Below are positions 1 through 7,755 of a stretch of 38,857 nt of DNA, in pieces. The notes under the pieces are model-generated. The model did no database searches. It was not told the origin of the DNA and worked only from the letters and a program-made list of their open reading frames with translations. Position numbers and translations under genes: made by a program. Source of the DNA: Betaproteobacteria bacterium (GTDB lineage: Bacteria > Pseudomonadota > Gammaproteobacteria > Burkholderiales > Burkholderiaceae_C). The stretch covers positions 1 to 38,857 of the forward strand of contig JANXSZ010000027.1 in NCBI GenBank assembly GCA_025356445.1. The letters run 5' to 3'. The first letter of the stretch is position 1. Every line of letters starts with the position of its first letter.

Positions 1-141
1 CCCGGCGATGTGGCCCGCTATTTTGGCGACGCCACGCTGGCGCAAACGCTTCTGGGCTGGCGCGCCACCCGTGGGCTGCAGGCGATGTGTGAGGACACTT
101 GGCGCTGGCAGAGCGGGAACCCGAAGGGGTATGCGGGGTAG
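1..141 (+). CDS. galE: UDP-glucose 4-epimerase, C-terminal fragment
   Basis: Only the last 46 codons are inside the window; the frame is open from base 1 to the TAG at 139-141. The translation begins PGDVARYFGDATLAQTLLGW and ends with TWRWQSGNPKGYAG. This is the characteristic GalE tail: a Gly-Asp-Val followed by the conserved LGW, then the DTWRWQ...NP.GY ending. GalE interconverts UDP-glucose and UDP-galactose (and often the GlcNAc forms) in the cytoplasm and supplies sugar nucleotides for surface polysaccharides. That fits the WbaP, O-antigen ligase and nonulosonate genes that follow. The catalytic Tyr and NAD-binding region lie outside the window. Identity rests on the C-terminal signature alone, but that signature is distinctive. 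Confidence 0.85.
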   Translation, partial: PGDVARYFGDATLAQTLLGWRATRGLQAMCEDTWRWQSGNPKGYAG

Positions 142-180
142 GGTCTTCGTACAATGAGGCAGTTACCCATCGCTATCTCC

Positions 181-1731
181 ATGATTCGTAAAAAGCTTCC
201 CATTGGCATTCAGACGTTCCGCGAGATACGCGAGGACAACTGTTACTACGTCGATAAAACCGGCTATGCACTGAAGATGGCTACCGAGGGGAAAAGTTTT
301 TTCCTCTCGCGCCCACGCCGCTTTGGCAAAAGCCTCTTTTTGGATACCTTGGGGGAGCTGTTTGCGGGCAGCGAAGCGCTGTTCACGGGCTTGTACGTGC
401 ATGACAAGTGGGATTGGTCACGCAAAGCACCTGTGGTGCGCATAAGCTTTGCGGAAGGTACGCTGCACAGCCGTGAGACGCTGGACGAGAGAATTTGGGG
501 CATTTTGAAGGAAAATCGCGAAACCCTGGGGCTGCGCTTGACCTCTTCACCAGGGATTTCGACAGCGTTTTCAGAGTTACTTCGCGAAGCCCATGCCGCA
601 ACCGGCGAGCGCGTGGTGGTGTTGGTGGACGAGTACGACAAACCCATTCTTGACAACATCGACAACCCTGCCATTGCCGCTGAGATGCGCGATGGATTGC
701 GCAACTTGTATTCCGTCATCAAAGGTGCAGACGCGCACATCCGCTTTGCGATGCTGGCAGGGGTATCCAAATTCAGCAAAGTGAATTTGTTTTCTGGCCT
801 GAATCAGTTGAACGACATTACGATGGACGCCAAGTATTCGGCAATCTGTGGTTATACCGATGTCGATATCGACACAGTGTTCGCGCCCGAACTGGGTGGC
901 CTTGACCGCGCTGAAATTCGCGACTGGTACAACGGCTACAACTGGACAGGCGAGTCGGTCTATAACCCGTTTGATTTGCTTCTCTTGCTTGACAAGCGCG
1001 AATTCAAGCCTTACTGGTTCGAGACTGGTACACCCGATTTTTTAGTCAAATTGCTCGCCAAACGCCAAGCATGGCTTCCCGATTTGGGGCGCATGGAAAC
1101 CAATGCGGACATGCTCAGTACCTTTGAGGTGGACAACATCCCTACCGAGGCGCTGATGTTCCAGGCCGGGTATCTGACGATTGACCAGGTGGAGCGCAGC
1201 TTTGGTGAAGCGTGGTACGCCCTGCGCTATCCCAACCATGAGGTTTACCAAAGTCTGAACAACAGCTTGCTCAAAAGCTGGAGTCCTGGCGAGAGTGTGG
1301 CCATTGCCAACAAGCGGCAGTTGGGCCACTTGCTCAAACGCAATGACTTTGCCGGGATGCACACGCTGTTCACCGGTTTCTTCGCCTCCATTCCTCATGA
1401 CTGGTACAGGAACAACCCGATTGCGCAGTACGAAGGCTATTACGCCAGTGTGTTTTATGCCTACTTTGCCGCTCTAGGGCTGGACATCGTCTTGGAAGAC
1501 ACCTCCAACCACGGGCGGCTGGACATGGCGGTCAAGTTCAATGCGCAGGTTTACTTGTTTGAGTTCAAAGTGGTGGAGTTGGTGCCTGAGGGTAAAGCGA
1601 TGCAGCAACTCAAGGGCAAAGCCTATGCGGACAAGTACAGGGCACTCCAGCAGCCGATTCACCTGATTGGGGTGGAATTCAGCAAGGAACAGCGCAGTGT
1701 GGTGGCCTTTGAGGTGGAGACATTGGTTTAA
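181..1731 (+). CDS. AAA-ATPase-like / PD-(D/E)XK nuclease-family protein
   Basis: A 516-residue soluble protein. Near the N-terminus there is a Walker A-like loop, SRPRRFGKS (ending at residue 51), the hallmark of the AAA-ATPase-like family PF09820. A Walker B-like stretch VVVLVDEYDKPIL has its acidic pair at D150-E151. The C-terminal part carries GRLDM with D448 and then LFEFK with E461 and K463, the D...ExK core of a PD-(D/E)XK nuclease fold (PF08011). All key residues of both domains appear intact. I chose the ATG at 181 (MIRKKLPIGIQTF), where family members usually begin, over an in-frame ATG at 154. The gene sits alone between galE and the convergent wbaP. The biological role of this widespread family is not established; a defence or mobile-element role is only a guess. 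Confidence 0.85.
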   Translation: MIRKKLPIGIQTFREIREDNCYYVDKTGYALKMATEGKSFFLSRPRRFGKSLFLDTLGELFAGSEALFTGLYVHDKWDWSRKAPVVRISFAEGTLHSRETLDERIWGILKENRETLGLRLTSSPGISTAFSELLREAHAATGERVVVLVDEYDKPILDNIDNPAIAAEMRDGLRNLYSVIKGADAHIRFAMLAGVSKFSKVNLFSGLNQLNDITMDAKYSAICGYTDVDIDTVFAPELGGLDRAEIRDWYNGYNWTGESVYNPFDLLLLLDKREFKPYWFETGTPDFLVKLLAKRQAWLPDLGRMETNADMLSTFEVDNIPTEALMFQAGYLTIDQVERSFGEAWYALRYPNHEVYQSLNNSLLKSWSPGESVAIANKRQLGHLLKRNDFAGMHTLFTGFFASIPHDWYRNNPIAQYEGYYASVFYAYFAALGLDIVLEDTSNHGRLDMAVKFNAQVYLFEFKVVELVPEGKAMQQLKGKAYADKYRALQQPIHLIGVEFSKEQRSVVAFEVETLV

Positions 1732-1791
1732 GAAACTTGGGTTCCATGGTCTTGAACCTCTGCCTGCCTCTGGCGCTTGCAACACGCTGCT

Positions 1792-3333
1792 TCAATACGC
1801 CCCAGAGCGCTTGAAGACCACCGACAAGGTTTTGAAGAGGATGGCAATGTCATACCAGAGTGACCAGTTTTTGACGTACCACACGTCCAGGGCAACGCGT
1901 TCGGCGTAGCTGATGTCGTTGCGTCCGCTGATCTGCCACAGGCCGGTGATGCCGGGCACCACTTGCAGGTAGAGCTCGGCGCGGTCTTCGTAGCGGGCCA
2001 GTTCTTCGGTCACCACGGGTCTTGGGCCTACCAGGCTCATGCTGCCTTGCAGCACATTGAAGAGCTGGGGCAGTTCGTCCAGGCTGGTTTTGCGCAGAAA
2101 GTGGCCTACGGGGGTGATGCGTGGGTCGTTTTTAAGCTTGAAATCTTTGGCCCATTCGGTGCGGGCGGCGGCGTCGTTGGCCAGCAGCTGCTTGAGGAGT
2201 TTGTCGGCGTCGGGGCGCATGGAGCGGAACTTCAGGCATTTGAAGACGGTGCCGTTTTGCCCGACCCTGGGGTGGCCGTAAAACGCACTGGCCCCGCTTT
2301 GGCGTACCAGCAGGGAGAGCACCAGAAACACCGGGGAGAGCAGCAGGAGCAGCGTGCCAGACACGGCGATGTCAAACCCGCGCTTGACCCATTTGTACGA
2401 GCGGCGCGAAAGGTTGTTGCGCACCGACAGCAGCAGCACCTCATGGCTGAAAAAGTGCGACATCGTGGTGCCAAACAGCGGCAAGCCGCGTATGGACGGG
2501 ATCACGTGAGTGCCGCGAACGCGTGACACCAGGTGCTGCAAGACGCCTTGGTTGACCGGTGTGGCGAGCGAGTCAAGGGCGATCACCACTTGGTGCGCGC
2601 GCAGGTAGTCGATGGCGGCTTCGATCTGGTTGTGCAGCTCGGCGCCCACATACGGCGACACGTCAAGCGTTTGGCGTGAGGGTTTGGCGCCATCGGCGGG
2701 TTCGAGGGCAATCAGACCGATGACTTTGTAGCCCATGGCGGCTTCGTCTTCGAGAGCGGCAATGGCTTCACGTGCATTTTGACCGGCACCGACGATGACG
2801 GTGGGTATCTGCCACAGGCCAAAGTGGTTCAGCCACTCTCTGCACACGGCTCTGCCCACAGGCAAGAAAAAGAGGTTGCCCAGCAGCATTTCGACGGCGA
2901 CGGAGCGCCGAGGGATCAGGGACAGCACCCAGAACAGGCTGCAGGTCATGAAAGAAGCGCTGGCCGACACCATCAGCATTTCTTTGAGTTCGTTCCAGAA
3001 GGGGCGCCGCCGCGAGTAATGCTCCAGCGTGATCCAGCACCACATCACCGCAGCGCCCGACATGGCCACATACACCATGACGGCGCCGTCTTCCGGCGGG
3101 CCATCACTGTGAAAAACACCGTAGGTCAGCAGCATGCTGCCCCACATCACCAGCAAATCGGTGCTGACCATGGCCCACTTGGCGGGCATGGGCTGGTAGG
3201 GGTAGCGGGTGCGGGTGCGTGTGGCCCGCAGGCGGCGCTGCCAGTGGAGCACGAGGTAGGCTGTTACCACGACGAAGAGGCCTCCTGTCAGTGCACAAAG
3301 ACCTGCAAAGGCATTCGTCAGTGGTGTGAACAC
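1792..3333 (-). CDS. wbaP: WbaP-type undecaprenyl-phosphate sugar phosphotransferase
   Basis: 513 residues; starts at a GTG with an AAGGA ribosome-binding site seven bases upstream. The N-terminal half has four to five hydrophobic segments, followed by a soluble Rossmann-like CoA-binding region (TVIVGAGQNAREAI) and one more hydrophobic segment. The C-terminal ~190 residues form the bacterial sugar transferase domain (PF02397): KRGFDIAVSG, then KFRSM, TSLDELPQLFNVL with the predicted catalytic Asp-Glu pair at D419-E420, and SLVGPRP. Such polytopic enzymes transfer a sugar-1-phosphate (galactose-1-P in Salmonella WbaP) to undecaprenyl phosphate at the inner membrane, the first step of O-antigen or exopolysaccharide synthesis. 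It is transcribed away from the small secreted protein at 3511. Sugar specificity cannot be read from sequence. Confidence 0.9.
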   Translation of the reverse strand: MFTPLTNAFAGLCALTGGLFVVVTAYLVLHWQRRLRATRTRTRYPYQPMPAKWAMVSTDLLVMWGSMLLTYGVFHSDGPPEDGAVMVYVAMSGAAVMWCWITLEHYSRRRPFWNELKEMLMVSASASFMTCSLFWVLSLIPRRSVAVEMLLGNLFFLPVGRAVCREWLNHFGLWQIPTVIVGAGQNAREAIAALEDEAAMGYKVIGLIALEPADGAKPSRQTLDVSPYVGAELHNQIEAAIDYLRAHQVVIALDSLATPVNQGVLQHLVSRVRGTHVIPSIRGLPLFGTTMSHFFSHEVLLLSVRNNLSRRSYKWVKRGFDIAVSGTLLLLLSPVFLVLSLLVRQSGASAFYGHPRVGQNGTVFKCLKFRSMRPDADKLLKQLLANDAAARTEWAKDFKLKNDPRITPVGHFLRKTSLDELPQLFNVLQGSMSLVGPRPVVTEELARYEDRAELYLQVVPGITGLWQISGRNDISYAERVALDVWYVKNWSLWYDIAILFKTLSVVFKRSGAY

Positions 3334-3364
3334 GTGGGTATCCTTCTTCTAAGGGTTAAAGAAG

Positions 3365-3393
3365 TTGACATTTTGACCAGTGTCTCTGATAAA
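3365..3393 (+). promoter_or_regulatory. Possible upstream sigma70 promoter (TTGACA...GATAAA)
   Basis: TTGACA at 3365-3370 is followed after 17 bases by GATAAA at 3388-3393, inside the divergent region between wbaP and the small exported protein. The -35 box is perfect and the -10 box is weaker. It could be a second start point for the gene at 3511, about 110 bases further upstream than the better promoter at 3448. Confidence 0.4.
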
Positions 3394-3447
3394 AAACAGA
3401 AATGGGTAATATTCACGCTTGTTTCCCCCTGTTTTGGCGAATCAAGT

Positions 3448-3476
3448 TTGACACCAAAAATTGTTTACGCTATAAA
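3448..3476 (+). promoter_or_regulatory. Near-consensus sigma70 promoter for the small exported protein
   Basis: A perfect -35 box TTGACA (3448-3453), exactly 17 bases of spacer, and a -10 box TATAAA (3471-3476), within an AT-rich stretch that stands out from the GC-rich surroundings. A transcript would begin near 3483, leaving a leader of about 28 bases with GGAG at 3501-3504, six bases before the ATG at 3511. This is the strongest promoter I can see in the window. Confidence 0.8.
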
Positions 3477-3510
3477 ATCGAGCTACCTAAATCTATCAGT
3501 GGAGTTCACC

Positions 3511-4071
3511 ATGCGCAGTATTGCTACCAAATCGGCCCTTGTTGCTGGCGCTATTGCGCTAAGCGTGACAGCTTTTGCCCAGTTCACCGCCTCAGCCTCT
3601 GCTGACTCGCTCGCTACTGAGGCGGCTGCCCGCATCCAAAATGGTGAATCCACTGACGTTATCGTCAAGGCTGCTCTGGCTGCCGGTGTCTCCGCTGAAG
3701 CGCTGACCACTGTGCTGCTGAGCCAAGGTGTTAACGCTTCTGAAGTGATGACTTCCGTGGTGCAAAACAGCGGTGGCTCTGAAACTGTGGCTGAGGCTGT
3801 GGTGAAGGCGGCTGTGGCTGCTGGCGTGCCTTTGGCTTCTGCGCAATCCGCTGCCATCGCAGGTGGTGCTGACCCTACCAAAATCACGACAGCTACCGCA
3901 TCGAGCGGCCAGCAAGGTGGCAACTCGGGTAACACAGGCAATACCGGTAACACGGGCAACCAGGCTGGCGGCAACGTCGGTAACACCAACAGCGCCGGTA
4001 ATTCGTCGTTTGGTGGTTCGCAAGGCGCGACCATCAGCGGTGGTGGCGGTGGCGGTGTGAGCCGCAGCTGA
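3511..4071 (+). CDS. Small exported Ala-rich/Gly-Asn-rich protein, unknown function
   Basis: 186 residues, not recognised as a named family. The first ~30 residues form a Sec-type signal peptide (MRSIATKSALVAGAIALSVT, then AFAQFTASASA), with likely cleavage after AFA or ASA. Residues ~30-130 are Ala/Val-rich with a rhythm of roughly 16-20 residues (for example VIVKAALAAGVSAEALTTV, then VAEAVVKAAVAAGVPLASA), consistent with short helices joined by Gly turns. Residues 136-150 are a GN(S/T) repeat (GGNSGNTGNTGNTGN), followed by an Asn/Gly/Ser-rich tail and six consecutive glycines before VSRS. The start is set by GGAG six bases upstream and by the signal peptide. A strong promoter precedes it and a terminator follows, so it is a monocistronic and probably abundant product. 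The location beside glycan genes suggests an envelope or matrix role, which is inference. Confidence 0.8.
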   Translation: MRSIATKSALVAGAIALSVTAFAQFTASASADSLATEAAARIQNGESTDVIVKAALAAGVSAEALTTVLLSQGVNASEVMTSVVQNSGGSETVAEAVVKAAVAAGVPLASAQSAAIAGGADPTKITTATASSGQQGGNSGNTGNTGNTGNQAGGNVGNTNSAGNSSFGGSQGATISGGGGGGVSRS

Positions 4072-4121
4072 TGCGCTGAACGCGTCACCAACGCGTTGTC
4101 AGTTCGTTATTACGGTTCCTG

Positions 4122-4148
4122 ATGGCAGCTGCGGCTGCCATTTTTTTT
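4122..4148 (+). terminator. Rho-independent terminator
   Basis: An 8-bp stem ATGGCAGC / GCTGCCAT with the four-base loop TGCG (4130-4133) runs directly into eight T residues (4141-4148). It lies 50 bases after the stop of the small exported protein and ends its transcript before the O-antigen ligase gene. A second small inverted repeat, AACGCGT / ACGCGTT at 4079-4097, sits between the stop codon and this terminator. Confidence 0.88.
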
Positions 4149-4184
4149 GCCTGATGGCATGTGGCAACTGGGGAGTGGACAGGG

Positions 4185-5666
4185 ATGGCTCGTGAGCGGC
4201 AACGCGCAAGAAGTCTGGCTGCACGGGATGCTGCAGGCATCGCAGACGGCGCAGATATTGCAGACAAGTGGATCTTTGGGGCGCTGGTGGGGTTGTTGTT
4301 CTGGGTGCCTTTGCCCCTGGGCAGCAACCGCACTTGGGCGCTGGGTGTGCTGGTGGCGTGGGCGTTTGTGCTGTTGGCTGGGGTGGCTTATGTCTGGCGG
4401 CGGCACAGTGATGCCGCTTGGCAGAGGCTGGCGCAATTTGGCGTGCCGCTGACGCTGCTAGGGGCTTTTGTGGCCCTGGTCTGGGCACAGACCTGGCCCA
4501 TGCCTGCGCAGTGGGTGGCGGCTGTTTCACCTGAAAGCTGGCGCGTGGAAACCGGCGTGGCAAGTGCCCGGTTTTCGCTGGACGTGTACCAAAACCGCAT
4601 TTACGCTGCGGTATCGAGCGCTTACTGGGCCTTGTTTGTGGTGGCGGTGTTGACGGTGCGCGACAAGCGCCGCCTGGAGTTGCTGGCGTGGTGCATCGTG
4701 TGGGCGGGGCTGGTGCAGGCGGTGCTGGGTGTGGTGTTGTTTTCCACCACGGCGCATTACCAAATCTTCTTTTTTGACACCATCCATGACCGGGTGAAGG
4801 GCAGCTTTGGTTACCACAACCATTTTGCGGGTTACATGGAGCTGTGCCTCTCGGTGGGCATTGGCTTGATGCTGGCCCGCCTGGGCAGTGACAAAACCCA
4901 GCACGGCAACTGGCGGCACCGCATTGCACGGGTGCTGGATTTCATCCTCAGCGAAAAAATGCGTTTGCGCCTGATGCTGGTGGTGCTGGTCATTGCGCTG
5001 GTGCTGACGCGTTCGCGCATGGGCAACACCGGGTTTTTCGCTGCGATGCTGGTTGTGGGCGCGGTGACGCTGCTGCTGACACGCCGCTCCGCCCCTGCCA
5101 TGGTGGCCTTGATTGTGAGTTTGATCGTGGTGGACGTGTTCGTGATCGGTACCTGGGTGGGTTTGGAAAAAGTCATGGAGCGTGTGCAGGGCACCAACAT
5201 GAGCATTGAAAACCAAGGAGCTGAAGAATCCGTCGAGCTGCGTGCCGATGCGGCCCGGCATGGCCTGGATCTGGTGAAGGCTTTCCCCGTGTTTGGCACG
5301 GGTGGTGGCAGTTTTTACAACAGCTACATCCGCTACCGCACCCCACGCCCTGGCTTTTTTGACCATGCGCACAACGACTATGTGGAGATGGCCGCAGACT
5401 ATGGCTTGGTGGGCCTGGGCCTGCTGGGCGCGTTGGTGCTCACTACGGCCTGGCAATGCCTGCGCGCTATTGCCAAACGCCGCTCCAGCTTGCCACGGGG
5501 TATTTCGTTTGGGGTGCTGATGGCGATTGTGGCGCTGGCCATCCACAGCACGGTGGATTTCAACCTGCAATTGCCCGCCAACGCGTTGACGCTGGTGGTG
5601 ATACTGGCCATGGGTTGGCTGGCATCGGCCTTGCCTTCCACTGGTTCGACTTCTTCTCGGGAGTGA
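4185..5666 (+). CDS. O-antigen ligase/polymerase family membrane protein
   Basis: 493 residues with about ten to twelve hydrophobic segments. The large periplasmic loop ahead of the last membrane segments contains FGTGGGSFYNSY and then FFDHAHNDYVEMAADYGLVG. The H-x-HNDY-x-E signature is typical of the Wzy_C/WaaL family (PF04932). Members either ligate undecaprenyl-linked glycan to lipid A-core or polymerise repeat units; the two activities cannot be told apart here. I chose the ATG at 4185, with a purine-rich GGGAGTGGACAGGG upstream, over an in-frame GTG at 4161. It follows a terminator and ends four bases before the LapD-like gene, so these two are probably co-transcribed. This would link polysaccharide assembly to c-di-GMP sensing. 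Confidence 0.85.
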   Translation: MARERQRARSLAARDAAGIADGADIADKWIFGALVGLLFWVPLPLGSNRTWALGVLVAWAFVLLAGVAYVWRRHSDAAWQRLAQFGVPLTLLGAFVALVWAQTWPMPAQWVAAVSPESWRVETGVASARFSLDVYQNRIYAAVSSAYWALFVVAVLTVRDKRRLELLAWCIVWAGLVQAVLGVVLFSTTAHYQIFFFDTIHDRVKGSFGYHNHFAGYMELCLSVGIGLMLARLGSDKTQHGNWRHRIARVLDFILSEKMRLRLMLVVLVIALVLTRSRMGNTGFFAAMLVVGAVTLLLTRRSAPAMVALIVSLIVVDVFVIGTWVGLEKVMERVQGTNMSIENQGAEESVELRADAARHGLDLVKAFPVFGTGGGSFYNSYIRYRTPRPGFFDHAHNDYVEMAADYGLVGLGLLGALVLTTAWQCLRAIAKRRSSLPRGISFGVLMAIVALAIHSTVDFNLQLPANALTLVVILAMGWLASALPSTGSTSSRE

Positions 5667-5670
5667 CTCT

Positions 5671-7704
5671 ATGACTTTGCGCCGACAGCTCTTCGGGGCT
5701 ATTTCCGTTGTCTTTTTGCTGATTCTGATCGGCTTGCTGGGCTTGAGTGTGCGCGGCACCCGCAACTACCTGGAGCAGCAACTCGGCTCCCATGCGCAAG
5801 ACGCGGCCACCACTTTGTCCATCTCTTTGGCCCAGTCCCTGGCGAAGCCTGACATGGTGCTGGCCGATTTGCAGCTGTCCAGCGTGTTCGACCGGGGGTA
5901 TTTTCAGCGCATCGCCGTGCTCAACACCACGGGTGCGAGCCTGGTTGTGAAGGAGTTGCCTGTCAAGATTGACGATGTGCCGTTGTGGTTCTCTGACTTG
6001 TTTCCGCTGCGGGCGCCCACGGGTGAGGCGTTCATCACCAGCGGCTGGCGTCAGCTTGGCAAGGTGCTGGTGGCCAGCCAGCCCGCTTTTGCCTACCAGT
6101 ACCTGTGGACGACAGCGACCGAGATCGCGCTGTGGATGGGCTTGGCCTATGCGGCTGCTCTGGTGCTGACGCACCTGCTGCTGCGCGTTATTTTGAACCC
6201 GCTCAGGGCCATTGAACACACGGCCAAGGCGGTGCAAGAGCGCCGCTTTGAGCAAATCCCGAAAGAACCCCGCGCACGGGAGCTGGCCCGTGTGGTGCGT
6301 GCCATGAACACCATGTCGCGCCGCATCTCGGAAATGTTCGACGCCGACGCTGCCAAGGCCGAGGGCTTTCGGCGGCTGGCTTTTGAAGACGATGTGACGG
6401 GTCTGGACAACCGCAAAGCGTTTGATCTGCGCTTTGGCGAATTGCTGGACGGGCATGACCACATTGCCTCAGGCGTGGTGGCGGTGCTGGAGGTGGATGG
6501 GCTCAAGGCTTACAACACCGGCAGCAGTTACCGTGAAGGCAACCAGCTGCTGAGCGCGTTGGCCGATGCCAGCCGGCAAACCCTGGGCAAGCAAGGCACT
6601 ATTTTGGGCCGTGTGGGCGGGGCGTCGTTTGGCTACGTTATCGCCAACTTGCCTTTTGCGCAGGCCAGCACGCTGGTGCACCAGCTCCACCACAATCTGA
6701 TGGCGGTGGTGGAGCGCCTGGACACGGCCAAGGCCATTTCGTTCAGCCTGGGAGGCGTCTACTTTCGGGGGGGTGAGCAGCGTGGGCAGATCATGGCGAA
6801 GGCGGATTTGGCGGTCGAGGCGGCCCGGCAATCGGGCCGCAACCAGTTGCAGCTGCTGCCGCAAGAATCAGGCGATCAGGATGCTTTGGGTTCTCTGGGC
6901 TGGCGTGATCTGTTGCGCGGTGCGCTGAGCCAGGGCCTGTGGCGCTTGCTGGCCCAACCGGTGATCTCTTTTGACCGTGAGGGCCAACCAGGTGCCGCGA
7001 TGAACCGGGTCATGCATGCCGAAGTGATGGTGCGCCTGAGCGATTTGCAAGGCAAGCTGGTGCCTGCTGGCAAATTCATCCCCATGGCAATACGGCACCA
7101 GATGATGCCCGAGGTCGATACCGCCGTGGTCACGCTGGTGATTCGGCGGCTGAATGCACGCCCTGCTGCGGCGCAGCTGGTGGTGGCGTCTGTGGCCCCG
7201 CTGGGCTTGCCGCCAGCCCCGGTGCCCACCATGCCCCGCATGGCCATCAACATTTCTATGCAGAGTTTGCAGTCGCCAGCGTTCCTTTCCTGGTTGAACC
7301 GCGAATTGCAGGCGCTGGGTGCGCGGGCGTCTGGTCTGGCGTTTGAGCTGTCGCGCTTTGGCTGCGCACAAGACATTGAGCTGGCCCGCCGCTTCGCAGC
7401 CCTGGTGCGGCGTAATGGGGCGCAGTTTGGTATTGACCGCTTTGGTCTGGATCCCCATTCACTGCAAACCTTGCGCCTGCTGCCGCCCGATTACGTGAAG
7501 CTCGACAGCGCGTTGGTGGAAGAGGCCAGCGCAGACGTGGCCACCACCGATCTGGTGAATTCCATTGTGAATCTGGCGCGTTCTCTGGACGTGGTGGTCA
7601 TTGCCCAGGGTGTAGAGACGGCTGAGCAGGCCGAAGCCCTGAAGACCACGCACGATGCTGGCCAGGGCTACTATTTTGGGGCGCCCACCGAGATGGACGA
7701 CTGA
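5671..7704 (+). CDS. LapD-like c-di-GMP receptor with degenerate GGDEF and EAL domains
   Basis: 677 residues. Order: membrane helix (about 6-25), periplasmic LapD/MoxY N-terminal type domain (about 26-145), second membrane helix (about 147-175), HAMP linker, GGDEF domain and EAL domain. Both output domains look catalytically dead. The cyclase signature is GGASF at 316-320 instead of GG(D/E)EF. The EAL motif reads EVM at 451-453. The paired Asp motif is I-D-R-F-G with R590 in place of the second Asp. The usual AEGVET is AQGVET. This pattern fits LapD, an inner-membrane protein that binds c-di-GMP through its EAL domain and controls a periplasmic LapG protease and hence adhesin release. GGGAG seven bases upstream supports the ATG. 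No lapG or large adhesin gene is in the window, so the partner is unknown. Confidence 0.88.
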   Translation: MTLRRQLFGAISVVFLLILIGLLGLSVRGTRNYLEQQLGSHAQDAATTLSISLAQSLAKPDMVLADLQLSSVFDRGYFQRIAVLNTTGASLVVKELPVKIDDVPLWFSDLFPLRAPTGEAFITSGWRQLGKVLVASQPAFAYQYLWTTATEIALWMGLAYAAALVLTHLLLRVILNPLRAIEHTAKAVQERRFEQIPKEPRARELARVVRAMNTMSRRISEMFDADAAKAEGFRRLAFEDDVTGLDNRKAFDLRFGELLDGHDHIASGVVAVLEVDGLKAYNTGSSYREGNQLLSALADASRQTLGKQGTILGRVGGASFGYVIANLPFAQASTLVHQLHHNLMAVVERLDTAKAISFSLGGVYFRGGEQRGQIMAKADLAVEAARQSGRNQLQLLPQESGDQDALGSLGWRDLLRGALSQGLWRLLAQPVISFDREGQPGAAMNRVMHAEVMVRLSDLQGKLVPAGKFIPMAIRHQMMPEVDTAVVTLVIRRLNARPAAAQLVVASVAPLGLPPAPVPTMPRMAINISMQSLQSPAFLSWLNRELQALGARASGLAFELSRFGCAQDIELARRFAALVRRNGAQFGIDRFGLDPHSLQTLRLLPPDYVKLDSALVEEASADVATTDLVNSIVNLARSLDVVVIAQGVETAEQAEALKTTHDAGQGYYFGAPTEMDD

Positions 7705-7706
7705 AC

Positions 7707-7731
7707 CGAATCCCGCGTTAACGGGGTTTCG
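7707..7731. terminator. Imperfect hairpin between convergent genes
   Basis: CGAATCCCG pairs with CGGGGTTTCG around a six-base loop, with one bulge and one G-T pair, just after the LapD-like stop codon. No T-run follows on either strand, so this is at best a weak terminator. A direct repeat AAAGCTAAA lies between it and the end of the NHL lipoprotein gene. Confidence 0.3.
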
Positions 7732-7755
7732 AAAAGCTAAACAAAGCTAAAAAAG

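Noticed and set aside
2779-3510. Long plus-strand open frame running into the small exported protein
   Set aside because: It is antisense to the C-rich wbaP coding sequence and His/Gln-rich, as expected of a shadow frame. The real start at 3511 has a promoter, ribosome-binding site and signal peptide.
3916-3960. Nine-base tandem repeat considered as a possible CRISPR or VNTR
   Set aside because: It encodes the in-frame GNT peptide repeat of the exported protein; units are too short and have no spacers.
4527-5765. Long minus-strand frame opposite the O-antigen ligase gene
   Set aside because: Composition is His/Gln-rich with no family motifs; the plus-strand protein has clear membrane segments and the HNDY signature.
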